Positions 34,401 through 49,400 of a stretch of DNA of 64,000 bases are shown here, piece by piece; the stretch's first letter is position 1; each line of letters starts with the position of its first letter. Source of the stretch: Amorphophallus konjac (Eukaryota > Streptophyta > Magnoliopsida > Alismatales > Araceae); NCBI GenBank assembly GCA_022559845.1, contig JAHNEJ010003105.1:62001-126000 (forward strand), written 5' to 3'. The position numbers and the translations under genes are program-made. Below the pieces are notes generated by a model. The model did no database searches and was not told the origin of the DNA. It saw only the letters and a program-made list of their open reading frames with translations.

Positions 34401-37400
34401 GCCCAGGAGGGTCTTACTTTTCCGAGGGGAAGAAGTCAGTCCTATTCTTGAAGTTGAAGTACAAGGCGATGTATTCGTGTTCGATCCTTTCGAGGAGGAA
34501 GACGAACCAAAAAATTCAGCAATCCAGGAAAAGTCTGTTGATCAGGTTGGCCCCTCCGGCAAGGACAACACCAAATCACAATCTCAAGAGGAAGATTCTA
34601 TGGCCCCCTTGTTTCGGGATGAATCGGACTGTCAAGAGGAAATGTGACCACCTCTTAATAAAGAAAAGTCCAATGAACCCAATCCATTGGCAGAAATAAT
34701 CCCTCTGTTGGAAAAAGCTCAAGCTCGGACTAACCACAAAATCATCCAACATATGAAGTTGTTTCCAACCAACGTTACTATATGGGAGGTTTTTGCTTGG
34801 AGCAAAGAGTTGAGGGAAGCCCTCGTAAGATACTCTAAGAGCCAGAAGTTTATGAGGCTTAGGCTATCGAATTGCAAGCTCAGGCACATGCAGCATATGC
34901 GGCAAATGTCACTTTGTCAGAGGAAGACATGTTGCTTCCCTCCCGTGCCATAACCGGCCCCTGTACATGCAAGGAAAGATAAATAGACACGGCATAAACC
35001 GGATCCTAGTTGATTCTGGTGCGTCCGTTAACATAATGCTTTTGAAGACTTTCAATCCTTATATCTCATGCCTTACCTACAAAAGATAAGTGGGGTGAAG
35101 ATCTCAGGCTTCAATTAGAATTCAGAGGATGTCCTCGACATGGTGGAGGTGGAGATAATCATGAGCGACTTTGTCACAAAAGCCACCTTTTACATCATCG
35201 AAGTCAACACGTCGTATAAAGTGTTGCTAGGAAGACCTTGGCTGTATGAAAATTGGGTCGTTCCTTCAGCTCTCCATCAGTGCATCAAATACACAAAAAA
35301 TGGGGAGCAACACAATTTTTGCCGATCAGGCCCCGTTATGTCCGAACAAATGTAATCTGATGAATGTCCCATTATACTTTGGGGAACCAACGTTGGCACC
35401 TCCCAAAGCAAACAACAAGGGTAAACCAAAGTTGGTTCTAGAAGAAGAAGAAGATGGTGATGAAGTCTTCGTGGTGAATGAGACCTTGCAAAGTTACACA
35501 GGCTTAACCTTCAGGCCAAGGCTGGAAGAACTAAACCAGCTCACCTTGAAAGGAGAGAGTTCAATTTTGACGCTAATCTCATTAACCGAGCCATCGACAA
35601 GTGCATCTCGTTGCCCCCAGGATGTATACAACTCCCCTTTGATAGGGAAGAACATAAAGTAAAGCAATTGAAGACTTTTATAGTCTCCTACCAAAGGGAA
35701 GGAAAAGAACCAAGCCAATCATTTTCTATAAACGGGATTTGGTCCTACAAGGTCTGCCCGCCGAAGACTTTGGTTGGAGGGTTTTGGATAAAAAAGCCCC
35801 GAAGCTTGTTCAAGAAATGAATGATATGCCCGAATATATCAGGGAAATGAGTCTGGAATAGAAAATTCAAGAAATGAATGATATGCCCGAATATATCAGA
35901 GAAATGAGTCAGGAATGGAAAATCCCTCAAATACAAGAAATCTCTTGACGTGATTATTTCCGACAGTTGTGGTATCCCACACAAGTCCGAGGGCAGCCCC
36001 CTTTCCCCCAAAAAGGACACGAGGGCTTGGATACGATCGAGAGGAGTACTCTCAAGTGTATTATGTCGTCAACACTATAGGGTTGTTGCCTTCTTTTAGC
36101 AATTTCAACCCTGGTGAGGATTCTGTCACCGTGGCAGAGAAGTCGGAAGATAACGATGAGCAATCCTTGGCATCAGCGGTCATTGATAATCTTGAATATT
36201 ATGATGTCCACATGGCGGGCAATGATGAGAAGGACTTCATCCTACAGCCTACTCCACACGAACTTGAGGATGGTGGTCAGGCGACTGTGTATGAGTTAAT
36301 TGAACTCAATCTCAGGAATGCAGTGGACCCCCGACCAATTTTTGTAAGTGCCCTCCTTAGTGAAAAAGAAAGGCAAGCATATGAACAACTCTTAGAGTAT
36401 AAAGATTGCTTTGCCTGGACATATAAAGAAATACTCGGACTAGAGCCCTCTGTGGCCGAGCATGAATTGACGATATTGGCTACAATCAAACCAATTAAGT
36501 AGCCTCAAAGATGCATGCGGCATGAGTTAGAATTAAAATAAATGTGGAAGTTAACAAACTTCTCGATGTGGATTTTATAGAGCCTTGCACATATCTAGTC
36601 TGGCTTGCTAATATTGTCCCAGTCAAGAAGAAGAATGGTTAAGTCTGAGTCTGTATCGACTTTAGAGACCTAAATAAGACATGCCCGAAAGACGACTTTC
36701 CAGTCCCAATCACTGAAACCATGGTAGACATGATTACGAGATATGGAGGAAAAAAATAATTGCATATCCTAATTGCATGATCCTTTCATGCATTATGTTA
36801 GATATCAATGAAAATCAATTCTGGCTTCCTTATTATTTATGGATGGGTCGTCTGGTTATAATCAAATCCGGATGATCGTGAAAGACAAAAATCACACAGC
36901 CTTTCGTCCCCAGAAGGATTTTTCAATTATAAAAGAATGTCGTTTGGTCTCAAAAATGCTGGTGCTACTTACCAGAAGGTTATGACAAAGATTTTTGATG
37001 AAATACTACACGACCATGTCAAATGCTATGTTGATTACTTGGTTGTCAAAACCAAGAGGCAGGATCTGCGACGGATTTTTGAAAGACTCCGGCAGTATCA
37101 ATTAAAGATGAGCACGATGAAATACGCCTTTGGCGTATCCAACGGCAAATTTCTTAGCTTTATAGTCAGATGTTGGGGAATAGAAATTGGCTTCGACAAA
37201 ATCAAAGCAATCAGGGAGCTTCTACCTCCCTGAAACATCACTGAGCTCAGGTCCCTTCAGTTTTACTCTGCAACTTTTTATAATTGGGGCTATGCCCTGT
37301 GTCAGTGCGGCCTTTCTTTTGTATAGTTGACAATTCGTCGACAACATTGTACTCACATACTCAGATGTTCCCTTATGTGCTGGTCAAGGAAAATTGCAAA

Positions 37401-40400
37401 TGAACCCTGACTTATAAAAAAATTATGCATATACCCTTCTCTCTCGGAACTGAATGCGTGTGTCTTCCATGAAACCCAACGTCGTTCTTCCACTCAAGGG
37501 CCTCGTCAAACCACCATTGCATCTAAGGGTGGTTTCAAATCCTGAATCTACCCTGGGTCTGGTAAAATTACCAAAATATTCTTATGATCCAGAAATGGCT
37601 AAATAACCCTCAGAACCTTTCGGAAATTGCCTTAGCGCCCTTGGAAGCCAGTGATTGCACCGTAGTCTCCCTCCAACCCAAAAATTATAGAAAGGCCCCT
37701 GGCCTGGTAAAATTACCCAAATACCTCTAGGTTTGGTAGAATTGCCAAAGTACCCTTGTAGTCCAGGAACCTGCTTAGCACTTAGAAATGTCTTTGGCCC
37801 CTACGAAGTGCATATCTTTGAGCTATGTAAGCAAGTCTGCCCTCAGTATCAGGACCTTTAGAGAGGATCTTAAGATTTCTTTGACAGTTAAACAAGGGTG
37901 TTCGGACGTTACGCCGTTGTAAATCGACATTGATTGCGGTCAGTGGGGAAAAGTCCAGCACTCGAACCCAAATCGTTTGATACGAAGTGCAGCCACAGAA
38001 TAAACCCTACACCGGCTATTTATATAACCCCCATATGTGCAGCTTTATAAATTTCCCCTTTTCATCAAAAGGTTCAATGAGAAATTTATAGAGGCGATGC
38101 TCTTGAGAATATTTTCCGTGACCAACAGACACATACCTAGAGCCTCTCTTTCTACGAAAGGCTAGAGAGAGAGAATTTTGTTTAGCCTTGTCCCCGTTGA
38201 TGCCCCCATCAGATCATGAGATGACTATAGGCACTCAATCCCTGTGATACCTGGCTAAGCCAAGGATTGCAGGATGTATCGGGCACCCATGTCGGATTGG
38301 CCTGATCTGATCTGATTTGGATCTGATCGGCAGAATCAATTAATCCAATGGAAGACAGGCTGGCCAATCCATTATTGACCTGATTTTAAAAAAATCATAA
38401 AAATCAGAAAAGTAAAAAATTTGAGGAAAAAATCTAGAATAATCTTGCACATTTAGAAAAAAACAAAATAAAACAATAAAAGATCATGCATGTACATCTT
38501 AAAACAGTAGCATTCACAGAATAACATGATGGATCACCCATTCCGATCTATAGATATCAGTCTAATTCTGCCTGATTGAGTCCGATCCAGCTCAGTTTTC
38601 TTCTTCTTTTTCTTAACCCATGCTTCCATGGTTTACAATCTCCCAAGAATCTCTTGAAATCTCTCAAGAATCTTTGTCTCTTTGGCTTGCTGAAATCTGA
38701 AATGGCCAAAACACCTAGCCAAAGTTATGCAAAGTTTGGGCAACTCCCCCAAATATTTGAGCGCCTGGATCAAGGATGGCAGTGTCGGTTTCGGACTCGG
38801 TTTCGGCCGGGTCCGAAACCGATACGACTCGGTTTCGGTATCGGTTTCGGTTTCGGCCGAAACCGGATGAAACCAGTTAAAAAATTAAAAAAAGTAATAA
38901 TCCTGACCAGTTTCGGACTGAAACTGACTAGTTTCGGTCGAAATTCTTAATGGTTTCGTCCGAAACTATTTAAATAATATTTTTTTAATTGTTTCGGACC
39001 TGCTACAGTGTTTTGGTCCGGTTTCGGATCGGTACCGGCCAAAACCGATACGTTTCGGCCGAAACGTATCGGTTTCGGCCGAAACTGCCAACAATGGCCT
39101 GGATCGGCCAGTTTGCTTTTGGCTCATTCAAGCTTGAGGGCTTTGAAGCCCATTCCTTCCCTTCATCCCCCATGGCCCCACTCACCATAGTGCCATGAAC
39201 ACTTGGACCTTATATACAAAATCTCTTCCATCATTCTTGATCTCTTGAGATTTCTTCGAGATCTCTTCTCTCCAACACTCCACAGATAAAACTGAGATCC
39301 GATATAGCATTCCTTGCAATCTTCCCAAGGGAATTGATTGAATCAGTCCTGAACTCCTGATTGGGTGACCGTGATTCAGTCAACTCACGCCTGATCCCGA
39401 CGAATTCAACTGATCCCACCTTTTTATTTTTTGGCCTACTAAGATGATCTGCTGTAGGGTATGCAATGCCATTTAAGGACAAGCCTAGGACGGCAGACTC
39501 AGCACAGCTTGTTGATCATCACATAGTGGAAGGAGATGGAGAGGCAACACTGGGCTGAGCAACTGTAACATTTCCTCTGGCTCGCTGCCCCCTTTTTTTT
39601 TCCAGTCCTAAATTTCATTGTTTTCCCCTGGGGCTCAAGTCCCAACATTTTTTCCCTTCCACAATGGCAGTAAGGTTTTCCTCGCTCTTCTCCTTGTTCT
39701 GTTCATATCCTCTCATTCCTACCTTTTGGACAACACCAACAGTTGCTGAAAACTCACCTAGTCCTCCCAAGGATGATATATTTATCTACTGCCTTGTTTC
39801 TGCCATCTACACTCAACACCTTGTAGTACACTTGCCTTTTAATAATTATTTTTTGCCCTCTGCATTTAAGACTCTCAACCTATCATTTCCTTCTCCAAAT
39901 ATTAATATCTTCTAGTTAGGTTATGCTATCTTTTTTTTTTATCCATATGCCACCTTTGTGTATACATTTTGTATTTATAAGTAGATGGTGTTACTCTGCT
40001 TGAAACTAATGTTCATATCTGGTTTCCAATGTACACTTGATCTTAGCAAAGAAGCTGAGAAATGTATGTTTGACTTTTAAAGCTATAGGTTAAAGGATGA
40101 TTTGATTTCTTATTTTGTTTTATAAACAAGATTGTATTCTTCTAGCAAGAATTAGTCCTTAGCTTTGGTTTTGCACCTTTTATGAACATTTATGTTCTAA
40201 TTTATCTCAAAAATTGGAATCTTGAACTTGTCTTATAGATATGGAAAAGGGTCATGTTCATCAAAGTGCTTTCCTGTCATGTACAGATCTGAAGGCAGAA
40301 CAAAGGTGTCTGTTTCATTTTCATGCGATTTTGCTGGCCGCTCACAGCCAATGTATTTTAATGCTTCTCAATCATTAAGAGTGGTGCCTGAGCTTCCTCT

Positions 40401-43400
40401 TGCTCTTGGGATGCCAATAACTTGGGTTCTTCCTCCTTTCTACACTACGACGGATCTTTTGCCAGGGGGACCTGAATCATACAGGCAACCAGACTCGCAT
40501 AGCAGGAAACCAAGTATTATGTATTCCTTGTTGACATCTTGTGGAAAGGCTAACCTTGTTCAACAGGATTCTATTGTCATTGCTGGAGCAAAAATAAAAA
40601 CGAGCGGGAGTAAAATTCTAGGTTGTATTCAGGCGAAAGATGAATTTGGAAGGTCTGAAGTTGCAGCTTGTGTCAGAATTGCGGAGGTAAGAATGTATAT
40701 TCCTCCCATAGCGAAGGCTGATTGATAAACAAATACTGATGCAGTTTATTTTTGCTTTTGTATTCTATTGTGAAAAAGTTCTGTAGCTTCCTTGTCATAT
40801 TTCTTACTGTTTTTCACATATACATTTCTTCCCTGATGGAAGACATCAGAGATTTGTACCTGCATGGTGGTTGGTTGCTGTCCATTGGACAAAGTACATA
40901 GAAGTTATTCACATAATTTTCTTACAGATGTATCTTTAGTGGTTATTGTTCAGTGCTCATGTGCTGATCACGTGACCACCTTTGGTTAGTGACCAAATTA
41001 ATTCTAAATAATGAGAGAGCAATTAATGTATACATGGATTTGCCATTGTGGATCTGATTTTGACATGTCTACACAGACATATTGTTCTAGAAGTTCAGCT
41101 TGGAAAATGTAGACTGAGTTTAGGCTTAGCATTTTCTCAAACATTCTATACAAAATATTGAGAAACCATGCCATTGGTCACTTTTTCTAGATGTTTGAGA
41201 TAGTGTGATATTTCCTAATCCTGAAATGAATGAAGTGAACATGGACAATATCCTTGTGAATTCAAAAACTTCAAACAATTTATACCCTGGTCCTTTCTGT
41301 GAGCTTCAGAGATGGATGAATTATCAGATTTTTGGCTGTCATTTACGTTCCCATTTACTTATGTAGGTTGGGTCCTTGATCCTCATAGACCTCCTCCTAC
41401 CTGCTTCTGAAAGCACGCAAGGCTATTAGAGTTGCAATTGCAGTACTTCTTGTGGAGCATTCTCTATCTCTCTCTACCTCAATAGTTCTTCAAACCATGG
41501 TTCGCCGGATCGGATTGGCCCGGATTGGCCGATCCAATCGGTTTCTAGGCGAACCGACCCGATCCCGAGTCAAAATGGACCGATCCAACAGTGGGATCGG
41601 GCCGGATCGGCCGATCCCGGCAGATTCCGGTCGATCCCGCCCATGGTCCCATTTGAATTTCAAAAAAAAGTTTTGGGGGGAATGCCAACCAAGGGTCTTT
41701 GGTTCGTGGGACATTTTGACCGGGATTTCACTCTCTCACACACATCCTTTCACGTTCTTCTCTTCTCTTTCACTCTCCTAGGCTCCTTCCTCTCCAAGTC
41801 TAGTAATAAAATTCAGACTTGCACCACGTACATATCTTGAGGGTTCTTTTCCTTCTGAATACTCGATCACACGGGCAAAGGTATTTTCCCAACATCTCCA
41901 ATTAAAGATAAACTTAAAACTTTAAAGGAAATAGCAATTCCTTAACAGAAATAGCAGTATACTTTATTTTATACTTGTTTCAAGTAAAAACGTAGAACAA
42001 AAATACCAGCGTCGTTACATCAAGCTCAAAACAGACAGTTGCATGCACAAATTCAGCCTAAGTTAGGGCAATTCAGCTCTTTACTCCATATTCTTTAGAT
42101 TAAGATCCAAGGATTCATATGTTAATATGAATATGAATTATTCTCTAACAGTCATCATTAGATAGCAAGTTCAAAAATAATCTAATCTGTTTAATTTCCT
42201 TTTTTTCTTGTTAAGAAACCAGGTTCAAAAATTGTATTAGCTGTTTCCGTATCTATTGGCTACCAATCTACTATGTACAATATGTAGAAAAGTCTTTCAA
42301 TGTTCTCCTTCAATGAATGAAAGGTAGCTATCTCATGGAATTCTTACATCATTTGAGTATGCCACCTATTTCATGAAATGATGAGCATATGTCAACTATT
42401 TCACATTAAATTTGATATAGAACTATGTAATAACAGTTTTTCCATTTTTTCAGTTTTTTTGGAAGTTTTTTTGAATTTTTGGACATTTGTATCCCTAGCC
42501 ACCAGCTGACTCGGCCGGGATCGGTCCGAGATCGGTCCGGGATCGGCCGATCCCACTGATTCTGATTGTTTTAGGACCGGCCGATCCGATCCCGATCCCC
42601 GATTCTGCCTTCCTTGCTTCAAACACAAGCCTTCCAGGAGTTTGAGGCATTCTCTGACCTTGCTTATACTGCTTGGCTTCTCTATCCAGCGAGGAAGGAA
42701 GCCAGTAACTTGCATGTAGAATGCTTTCAAGAGTGCTGATTTATTTTCCCAAACCATGATGTTGTCATATGACTCATATCTGGATGAACACATTAAAGCC
42801 AAATGAAGCTTTCCACAGTGTCTCGCATGGCTTAGAGGGAGCTGTAGTGCTGTACATGCATTAGAGGAACTTCACAACATCCTTCTTCAAAATTTAAAAT
42901 GGAAAAGGACAAACATTATTGCTATGGATATACTCTTTGGCCTGGTTAGACAGAATCTTGTAATTGGCATCTAGGAAACAGAGGTTACCACCTCATAGTG
43001 ATGTAGAAGGACATGGATGGCATCATCATTGCCACCATAGTGTAAACAGCTTCTTATCTGCCATATAATCATCTTGGATATAGAATTCTTGTACCTTTTC
43101 AGAGCATGTTCCTATGCCCTCTGAACAAACAAAGCATGAATGGCCTAACTATTAATCTATTATAGATTTGTTAAAGTGAATTTCCTAGACCACATTAATG
43201 CATTGATCCCCGTGAATACTGTTATTGATGAGAACAGTCAGCCAGTCACCCATATTTGCAAGAATCAATAGGATATCTTCTATTAAGGTGTGTCACGGCA
43301 CCTAAGCACATCATGTGTATACGTCCTACACAACCAATATGCTATATGTACAACCATGGTTTGCCTTCTTGGTCTGCCTGGGTTGGACCAAGACAGCCGA

Positions 43401-46400
43401 ATTGGCCGGAGTGGCTTCAAGTTGGTTTGAGTCTTGAGTTAGACCATCTTGTACTGCATCAGACCAGACCGGATTCGATCCAGATCACCAATCTGGTCAG
43501 GCAAACCTTGCATACAACACTATAATAGACCCTCTCAAACTCAGGGAGATCATACACCAACAATTTTCAACCAATCTAGTGAAGTGTGGTGTTGTCTAGG
43601 GCTTGGTGAGGCCAGCAACCCATGCAACAAGTGAAACATGAGGAAGACTGGATTGGTGGATGAAGTGACAGTTAGTCCCATAGTATTTCACATGGTTTGT
43701 CATCTCTTATGAGAACTCTGAGATGTCCGTCTCTAATGGTCCTGAGATAGAATCTTTGCTAAGATCAAGAATAAGAGGGAGATGGGGGAGGAGTAGGGGG
43801 AGGAATAGGATAGAGGAGGAGTAGGAGGGGATAGAGAAGGGGAGGGGGAGATGAGGATGATAGAGGAGGAGCTCTCTAACATGTTGAGATGGCATTGAGA
43901 TCCGAGGAAGCAATCCTTGTATATCTGTAAATATGTTTTTACCTTATGCTGATATTATTGTGTCAATTCAATCATATTGAACGGCTAAATGTCATTTTCT
44001 AAGTATAAAATTTTCATGATCTTTGGCTGCTATTCTCCATCTCTCTGAGATCTCTCCGAGGTCTCTTTGAGATCTCCTCTTCAACCTTCTGAGATGAAGT
44101 CAAGATCTGATATGGCATTCCTTTGTGCTTCAACTGTTCGTGGAAGGCCGTATTCCACACAATCTGCAAAGCACTCCGTTGTCAGTGTAGAATAGGGTAG
44201 GATGGAAGAACTGATGTATTGATTAAGAAGAAGGCAACGAAGTCAAACAATCTCAGCATAAGTATCATGTATAAGCCACAGTCCTAGGTCTAGTAACAAC
44301 TGCTTGTTTCTTAGTATGCCAATGAATGAGAGAGGTGCCTTAAAGTATTCAGAAACACCCCACCATCTTTACACATAAGATTTACTACATTTTCAAAGGC
44401 ACAGTGGAAATTGGTGAACAAAGAATGTATCAGACACTACCCTATGCGAGATGATCCCAACTCCGGCCTTGATCATGCTGACTTTGCTCCATGTCTTGCG
44501 CATCATTATTGCTGCATAGTCACAGAGTTTTGGGGGCCTGCAAAAACAAAAATAGTTAAAGACTAACCACATGGAATATGTAAGTGAAGAAAGCACACCT
44601 GGAACGAGCATACATCAGTAATGGAACAAACTACTTTATCTAAATGGAGAACACAGCAAAATTCATACTTTTGCGTGTCCCAGATAAAAGAAAATTATCT
44701 TTGAAAGTGGTGACCAATCGCTTTTGGCGTGGAAGTTGCTTCTAGCTCTGTTACTCTGGATCTCTTGAACTTGCTATCTGATCACAACTGTAGTAGTGAC
44801 TTCACACTTACAACCAAAAGATATGTAGTAATGAACAAATCAGCAGGATTCATTAACTTATAAGCAATTACCTATTTAAACCAAAGCATCTTAGGTTTGG
44901 GCATTGAGCTGGTGGCTGGCTTCTCTCTTGGAGATGCATACCTGGGCAGAGTGGTACCCTTCCAAATAACAAGGCATACTGGATGATGCCTACATGTATA
45001 GGAACTGACAGTAGTGAGGGGCTTGCCTAGGAATATGATGTGTAAATTGAGGCTCAAACTGCACTGCTTATACACCTGTATGAGTACCAATTAGGCAGTT
45101 ACTATACTGTTGATGTGGTTACATACCTGAGATTCTGTTGCCAAATTGATTTCTTGTTTTCTTTTTTCCTTTTTTAAATGTTTGCAACTTAAACAAACTT
45201 ATATCCTGTAGTGCAGTACTGCTATCACTTTGTTTTCAATAGACCTTGTACCTGCTTATTTAGACTCGTAATCTGGTCTTGGAGCGATATGAAGCCTTAT
45301 GTTTTTTTTATATTATTTTTTGGCTAGGTGGCTCAAGTAAGAGCAACAACAAGAAGTTCGCCCTCTCATGTTGCTTACCTTTCATCTAATGATAGGCTTG
45401 ACATAGTTATTGGCTATACTGATGATTTCGGTAAACACTGAGACCTTTTGATTACTTGAGCGCATGCATTTTTATTTGCAGGATTAAGTAGCCAAATCCA
45501 TTATACCTATTCTCATTCACAGGGTACCCTTTCTTTGAGGCTTATGGTGTGGTCCCACTAGATGTTGAGACAAACTATCCGAACATTGTGTCCATCCATG
45601 TACCAAGAGGTGATAATAGAAGTCTTGGCCATGATGTTCTGCATCTTCAGGTAATTGTTCGTTGTATTTTAGTGTATGCAGTTTAGAAAATATGAAGGCT
45701 TGTCCTCTTACAGTTTGAATATTTTCTTTATTTTTTTCATTGTTGTCTCACTAAACATGTGAAGGCCAAAGATCGTGGTGTGGCTCTTGTTAAGATATCC
45801 ATCAACCATAATCCAGAGAAGTCTGTCTACATTTTGGTATTTCCTTTTCTGATCTTTGTGTACAAATATCGAATATTATTTAGGATTACAAGCATTTAAT
45901 TTCAAAATCTCCTGGCTTGTTATTTGTACCTGAGAAACTTGGGGAACATCATGCAAATCATGGTGCAACAGTAGTTTGATGATTATCTAACTTTTTTTTT
46001 TTTTTTTGCTATATCAATGACCAGGTCTCAGTTGGTGCTCAGTTATATCCAAAGAATCCAGTTCTGTATGTTGGTCATGTCTTGAAATTCAGTATAACTG
46101 GAGATGGTAAAGCTTTCCTTCTGTATTGAGAATATTCTGCTTTGAAATTAGATTCTTTGTTGTTGTTGTTTGTGGATACATATATATATCTGTATCTATA
46201 TGTAGGTGTCTTAGACTTGACAACCATCCTGAAAGGCAGGTGGGTAAAGGACATGTCAGGCCATATAGTATGCAAAATTGTGTCACACAGGTAAGACTTC
46301 ACCCAGTGTCCTATGATTCATAAAGTTGGAGACTAGACCATAATCTCCATGGTTGTAAGGACTACCTTATGTGGTCAAATTGGTCACAATGAGCAAGTAT

Positions 46401-49400
46401 CCCTGGTACCCTACCTTGAAGGACCCACGGTTGTAAAGGAGAAAGCAAGTGTTGGTCATCATTCCAACTAAAAGAAGAAAAATGAGGCAAAGTAGCATGG
46501 CCTTATGGTCATACAATTGTATGGTCTTCTGCAACATCGAAGTTCACAATAATTACTATGACAACATCGAGTTTTGAAGTGCATGAGGGCTCCTTTAGTT
46601 GGTCATGTAATTGCAGTCAAAACAATTAGTCCATTGGTGCTATTGCAAAATGGCACAATCTTTTCAGGGGTATAGGCCTTAAAATCTTATGGAAACCAAG
46701 ATATTACGAACCTTCGGTCCATGGTGGTCATAATCCAAGGTTATCAAATCTGACATATCATGGTTCATCTCTAATCCTTATAAGATCAGGCCTATTAGGT
46801 TATATATTAACCCTCCATTAGAAGGTTTAAGGCACACACACTTAAGTGCCAAGAAATCTTTCATGTTAGGACTTAGGTGATGACTTTGGCTTTAATGTCC
46901 GTTAGGACCTCATAGCAGAAGTCTTCAGGGCTTGTCGGCTCAGGTCGGCACATAACTGGAGGGGTTCTCTGTCACAACCAGTGATCATATTGGATAAGGT
47001 GAATTGCCAGTCACTTAGACAGGACAACGGTTTTTTACCTTGAAAAGAATAGGAGCATTCATTTCTTTTCCCTTTCTAATATCCCACCATTTTTCTTGGT
47101 TTTTTTTTTAGCATTCTAAAATCCTTTTGCTAGGGAACAGTAGCATGTTGCTGTCATGCATGTAGTTTTATTGATGATGACATGGCTGCTCATATTCTAG
47201 GAATAAATGACCTCACATCAGGACGATGGTTAAGCACCAATGAAAGCTTGATTACTATCAACAGACTTTCTGGTGAAGCCCATGCTCTCCGTGAAGGTGT
47301 AACTCAAGGTATTGGATTAGAATTGCAATATGATCATAAGTATTCTATTTTTTATTGAACTTAATAATTCTGGTGTTGCCCTGTGCTATTTTTGGCCAGT
47401 GATCTTCGAAGGTCCAAATTTTAGACTGCAAACAACAGCTACAGTACTAAAGATGGATCTGGTTACAGTGAATCCTCCAGAAGAGATTTTAACGAATGTT
47501 CCTTTTCCTACAAATGGATACAAGTTCTCTGTACATTTCAGGTTTGTAGAGACTGGTCAGTTAATTGCAATTTTGAAGTTTGTTTTACTTCTTACTTGTT
47601 ATAATTATTCAGCTTAGCATCAATTATGCACTCTAGTTCTAGATGACAATGATGTTGGCTATAATAATTCCATATTTAGAATGATATAGATGTGAAGGCC
47701 TTTTTTTTTACCGGGTAAAGGATTAAGGATCAAGCAAAGACAAAGAATATTGTTTTTTTGAGGAAAGCCTTGTGACTGAACCCTCAACTCTCCCTCGTAG
47801 TCTCACTGTAGAGAGCAGGATAATGTTGTTGCAGGTTTATTTCAAAAAAGATGATGACTTGTTTGTTTTCTTTGAATATATATATTTGAATATATATATA
47901 TATATATATATATTGTTAAAGTGCTGGCATTAAATTTAGTCAGACTTCATTTTACATATGTTGTTTGGTAGTGTGGTGACTTTCAAATAAGAAAGTATCT
48001 TAGTGTCATGACTCACTGTATTGTAGGATGCCCCTGTTTGTGTGTGTGATCGCAAGATCTGTGTGCTAATTCTAATACCTGTAAGAAAGACTGCATTCTT
48101 AGAAGGGTAAATTTCAATGTTCAAGTTGAAATTTCTATTCAAATTTAACCTGAAATGGGCTTTCATTTTGGACATATGACTTGGGAGATAATCTTTTCCT
48201 CTTTTTTTCAATTGTGTCAATGGTTGGCGTCTCAGTTACTGAACTAATTTATCCGTAGTATCATCTAGGCTAAATGCAATAATAATTCTTCAATTGTGCA
48301 CATGTTTTTCATGGTCTGTAAGCATGTACTCTATGAAAATGTAGTTGTTAACATGGTTTCACATTTTCACCTCCATGAAAAAGTGATCTCTTTGACCGCA
48401 TCTTTGATACCAATGGAAGTGGGCTTGAAGTGGATTATGACTGCAGGGTGGATCCATCTTTTATTGGGTAAGTTTTATCATGCCATTCCCTACATGGTTT
48501 GCAGAGTGGAATATATTTCATCTTATGATAATGTTTCTTATGGCATTTTTTGGTTGGGGGGGTGTGAACCACAGTTATGTTAAACCATGGAGTGATAATT
48601 CTACTGGCATTTCATATTGCATTCTTTTCCCATATTCACCAAACTACCTGAGGAATTCTCTATCCAAGTTCAAAGAGGAAGGTGTAGAATTCATGGCTAC
48701 TGGCAGCAATGGAATTTTAACTGTTTCACTCATTGCTTCGCCTAAAAGATACCCAAATCTTTCTGGATCTGCTCGTGCTCTTTTTATTGGAGGATTTTCT
48801 GTTTCAGCTAACGAGGTATATGATGGCAAAATGTTTTTTATTTTTCTATTAATATTTGAGGAAAACAAAAGTGATATTCAATGTGTTCTTTTGCTGTGAA
48901 ATCAATGCAGTTGAATTTAACACGGCGCTGCAACAAGACGCACATAACAGTTACAGGAAATACAGGTTCTTCATGTTCAAAATTTATGTACATCTTCAGA
49001 TGTCTCTTATTGATGATAATGCTCCTTTTCTTTGCTAAATTTCCCTTTTTTAGATGTGGAAATACATTGGAACTCCAGACATCAGCTGTCAGTGAAGCCT
49101 GTCCAAACAGAGAACCTTGGGATCATAGGATGCACAAAATATGAGGTGGTGGTGAACTTTTTACTTCCCCCTCCTTCCATGCTATTTCTGGCACTGTCTT
49201 TCATCTTGGCTAATCTTTTTCATTCTTGCAGGTGGAAGTCCGACAAGGTGTCAGATTCACAGATAAAATTACCATTATGCTTCTAGCTACAGGTATTTCT
49301 TTGATCCTCGTCTGGTAACAGTTACTGGCAATTAAAAATATCCCGTAGGGATACAAGAGGTTGAATATCTGTTTAAGTAGCAGGTCTATCTTTTTCCTTA

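Larger units (their letters stand above)
28970..38200 (+). mobile_element. Ty3/gypsy (Tat/Ogre-like) retrotransposon, degenerate, 3' domains deleted
   Basis: Gag, protease and reverse transcriptase are recognisable in order on the + strand. RNase H and integrase are missing after 37233. Similar segments at 29025-29130 and 37866-37985 are probably parts of the two LTRs, but their outer limits could not be fixed and the true 5' LTR may begin near 27000. Many frameshifts and stops exist. It fills most of the 13.5-kb GP210 intron in sense orientation. Confidence 0.85.
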
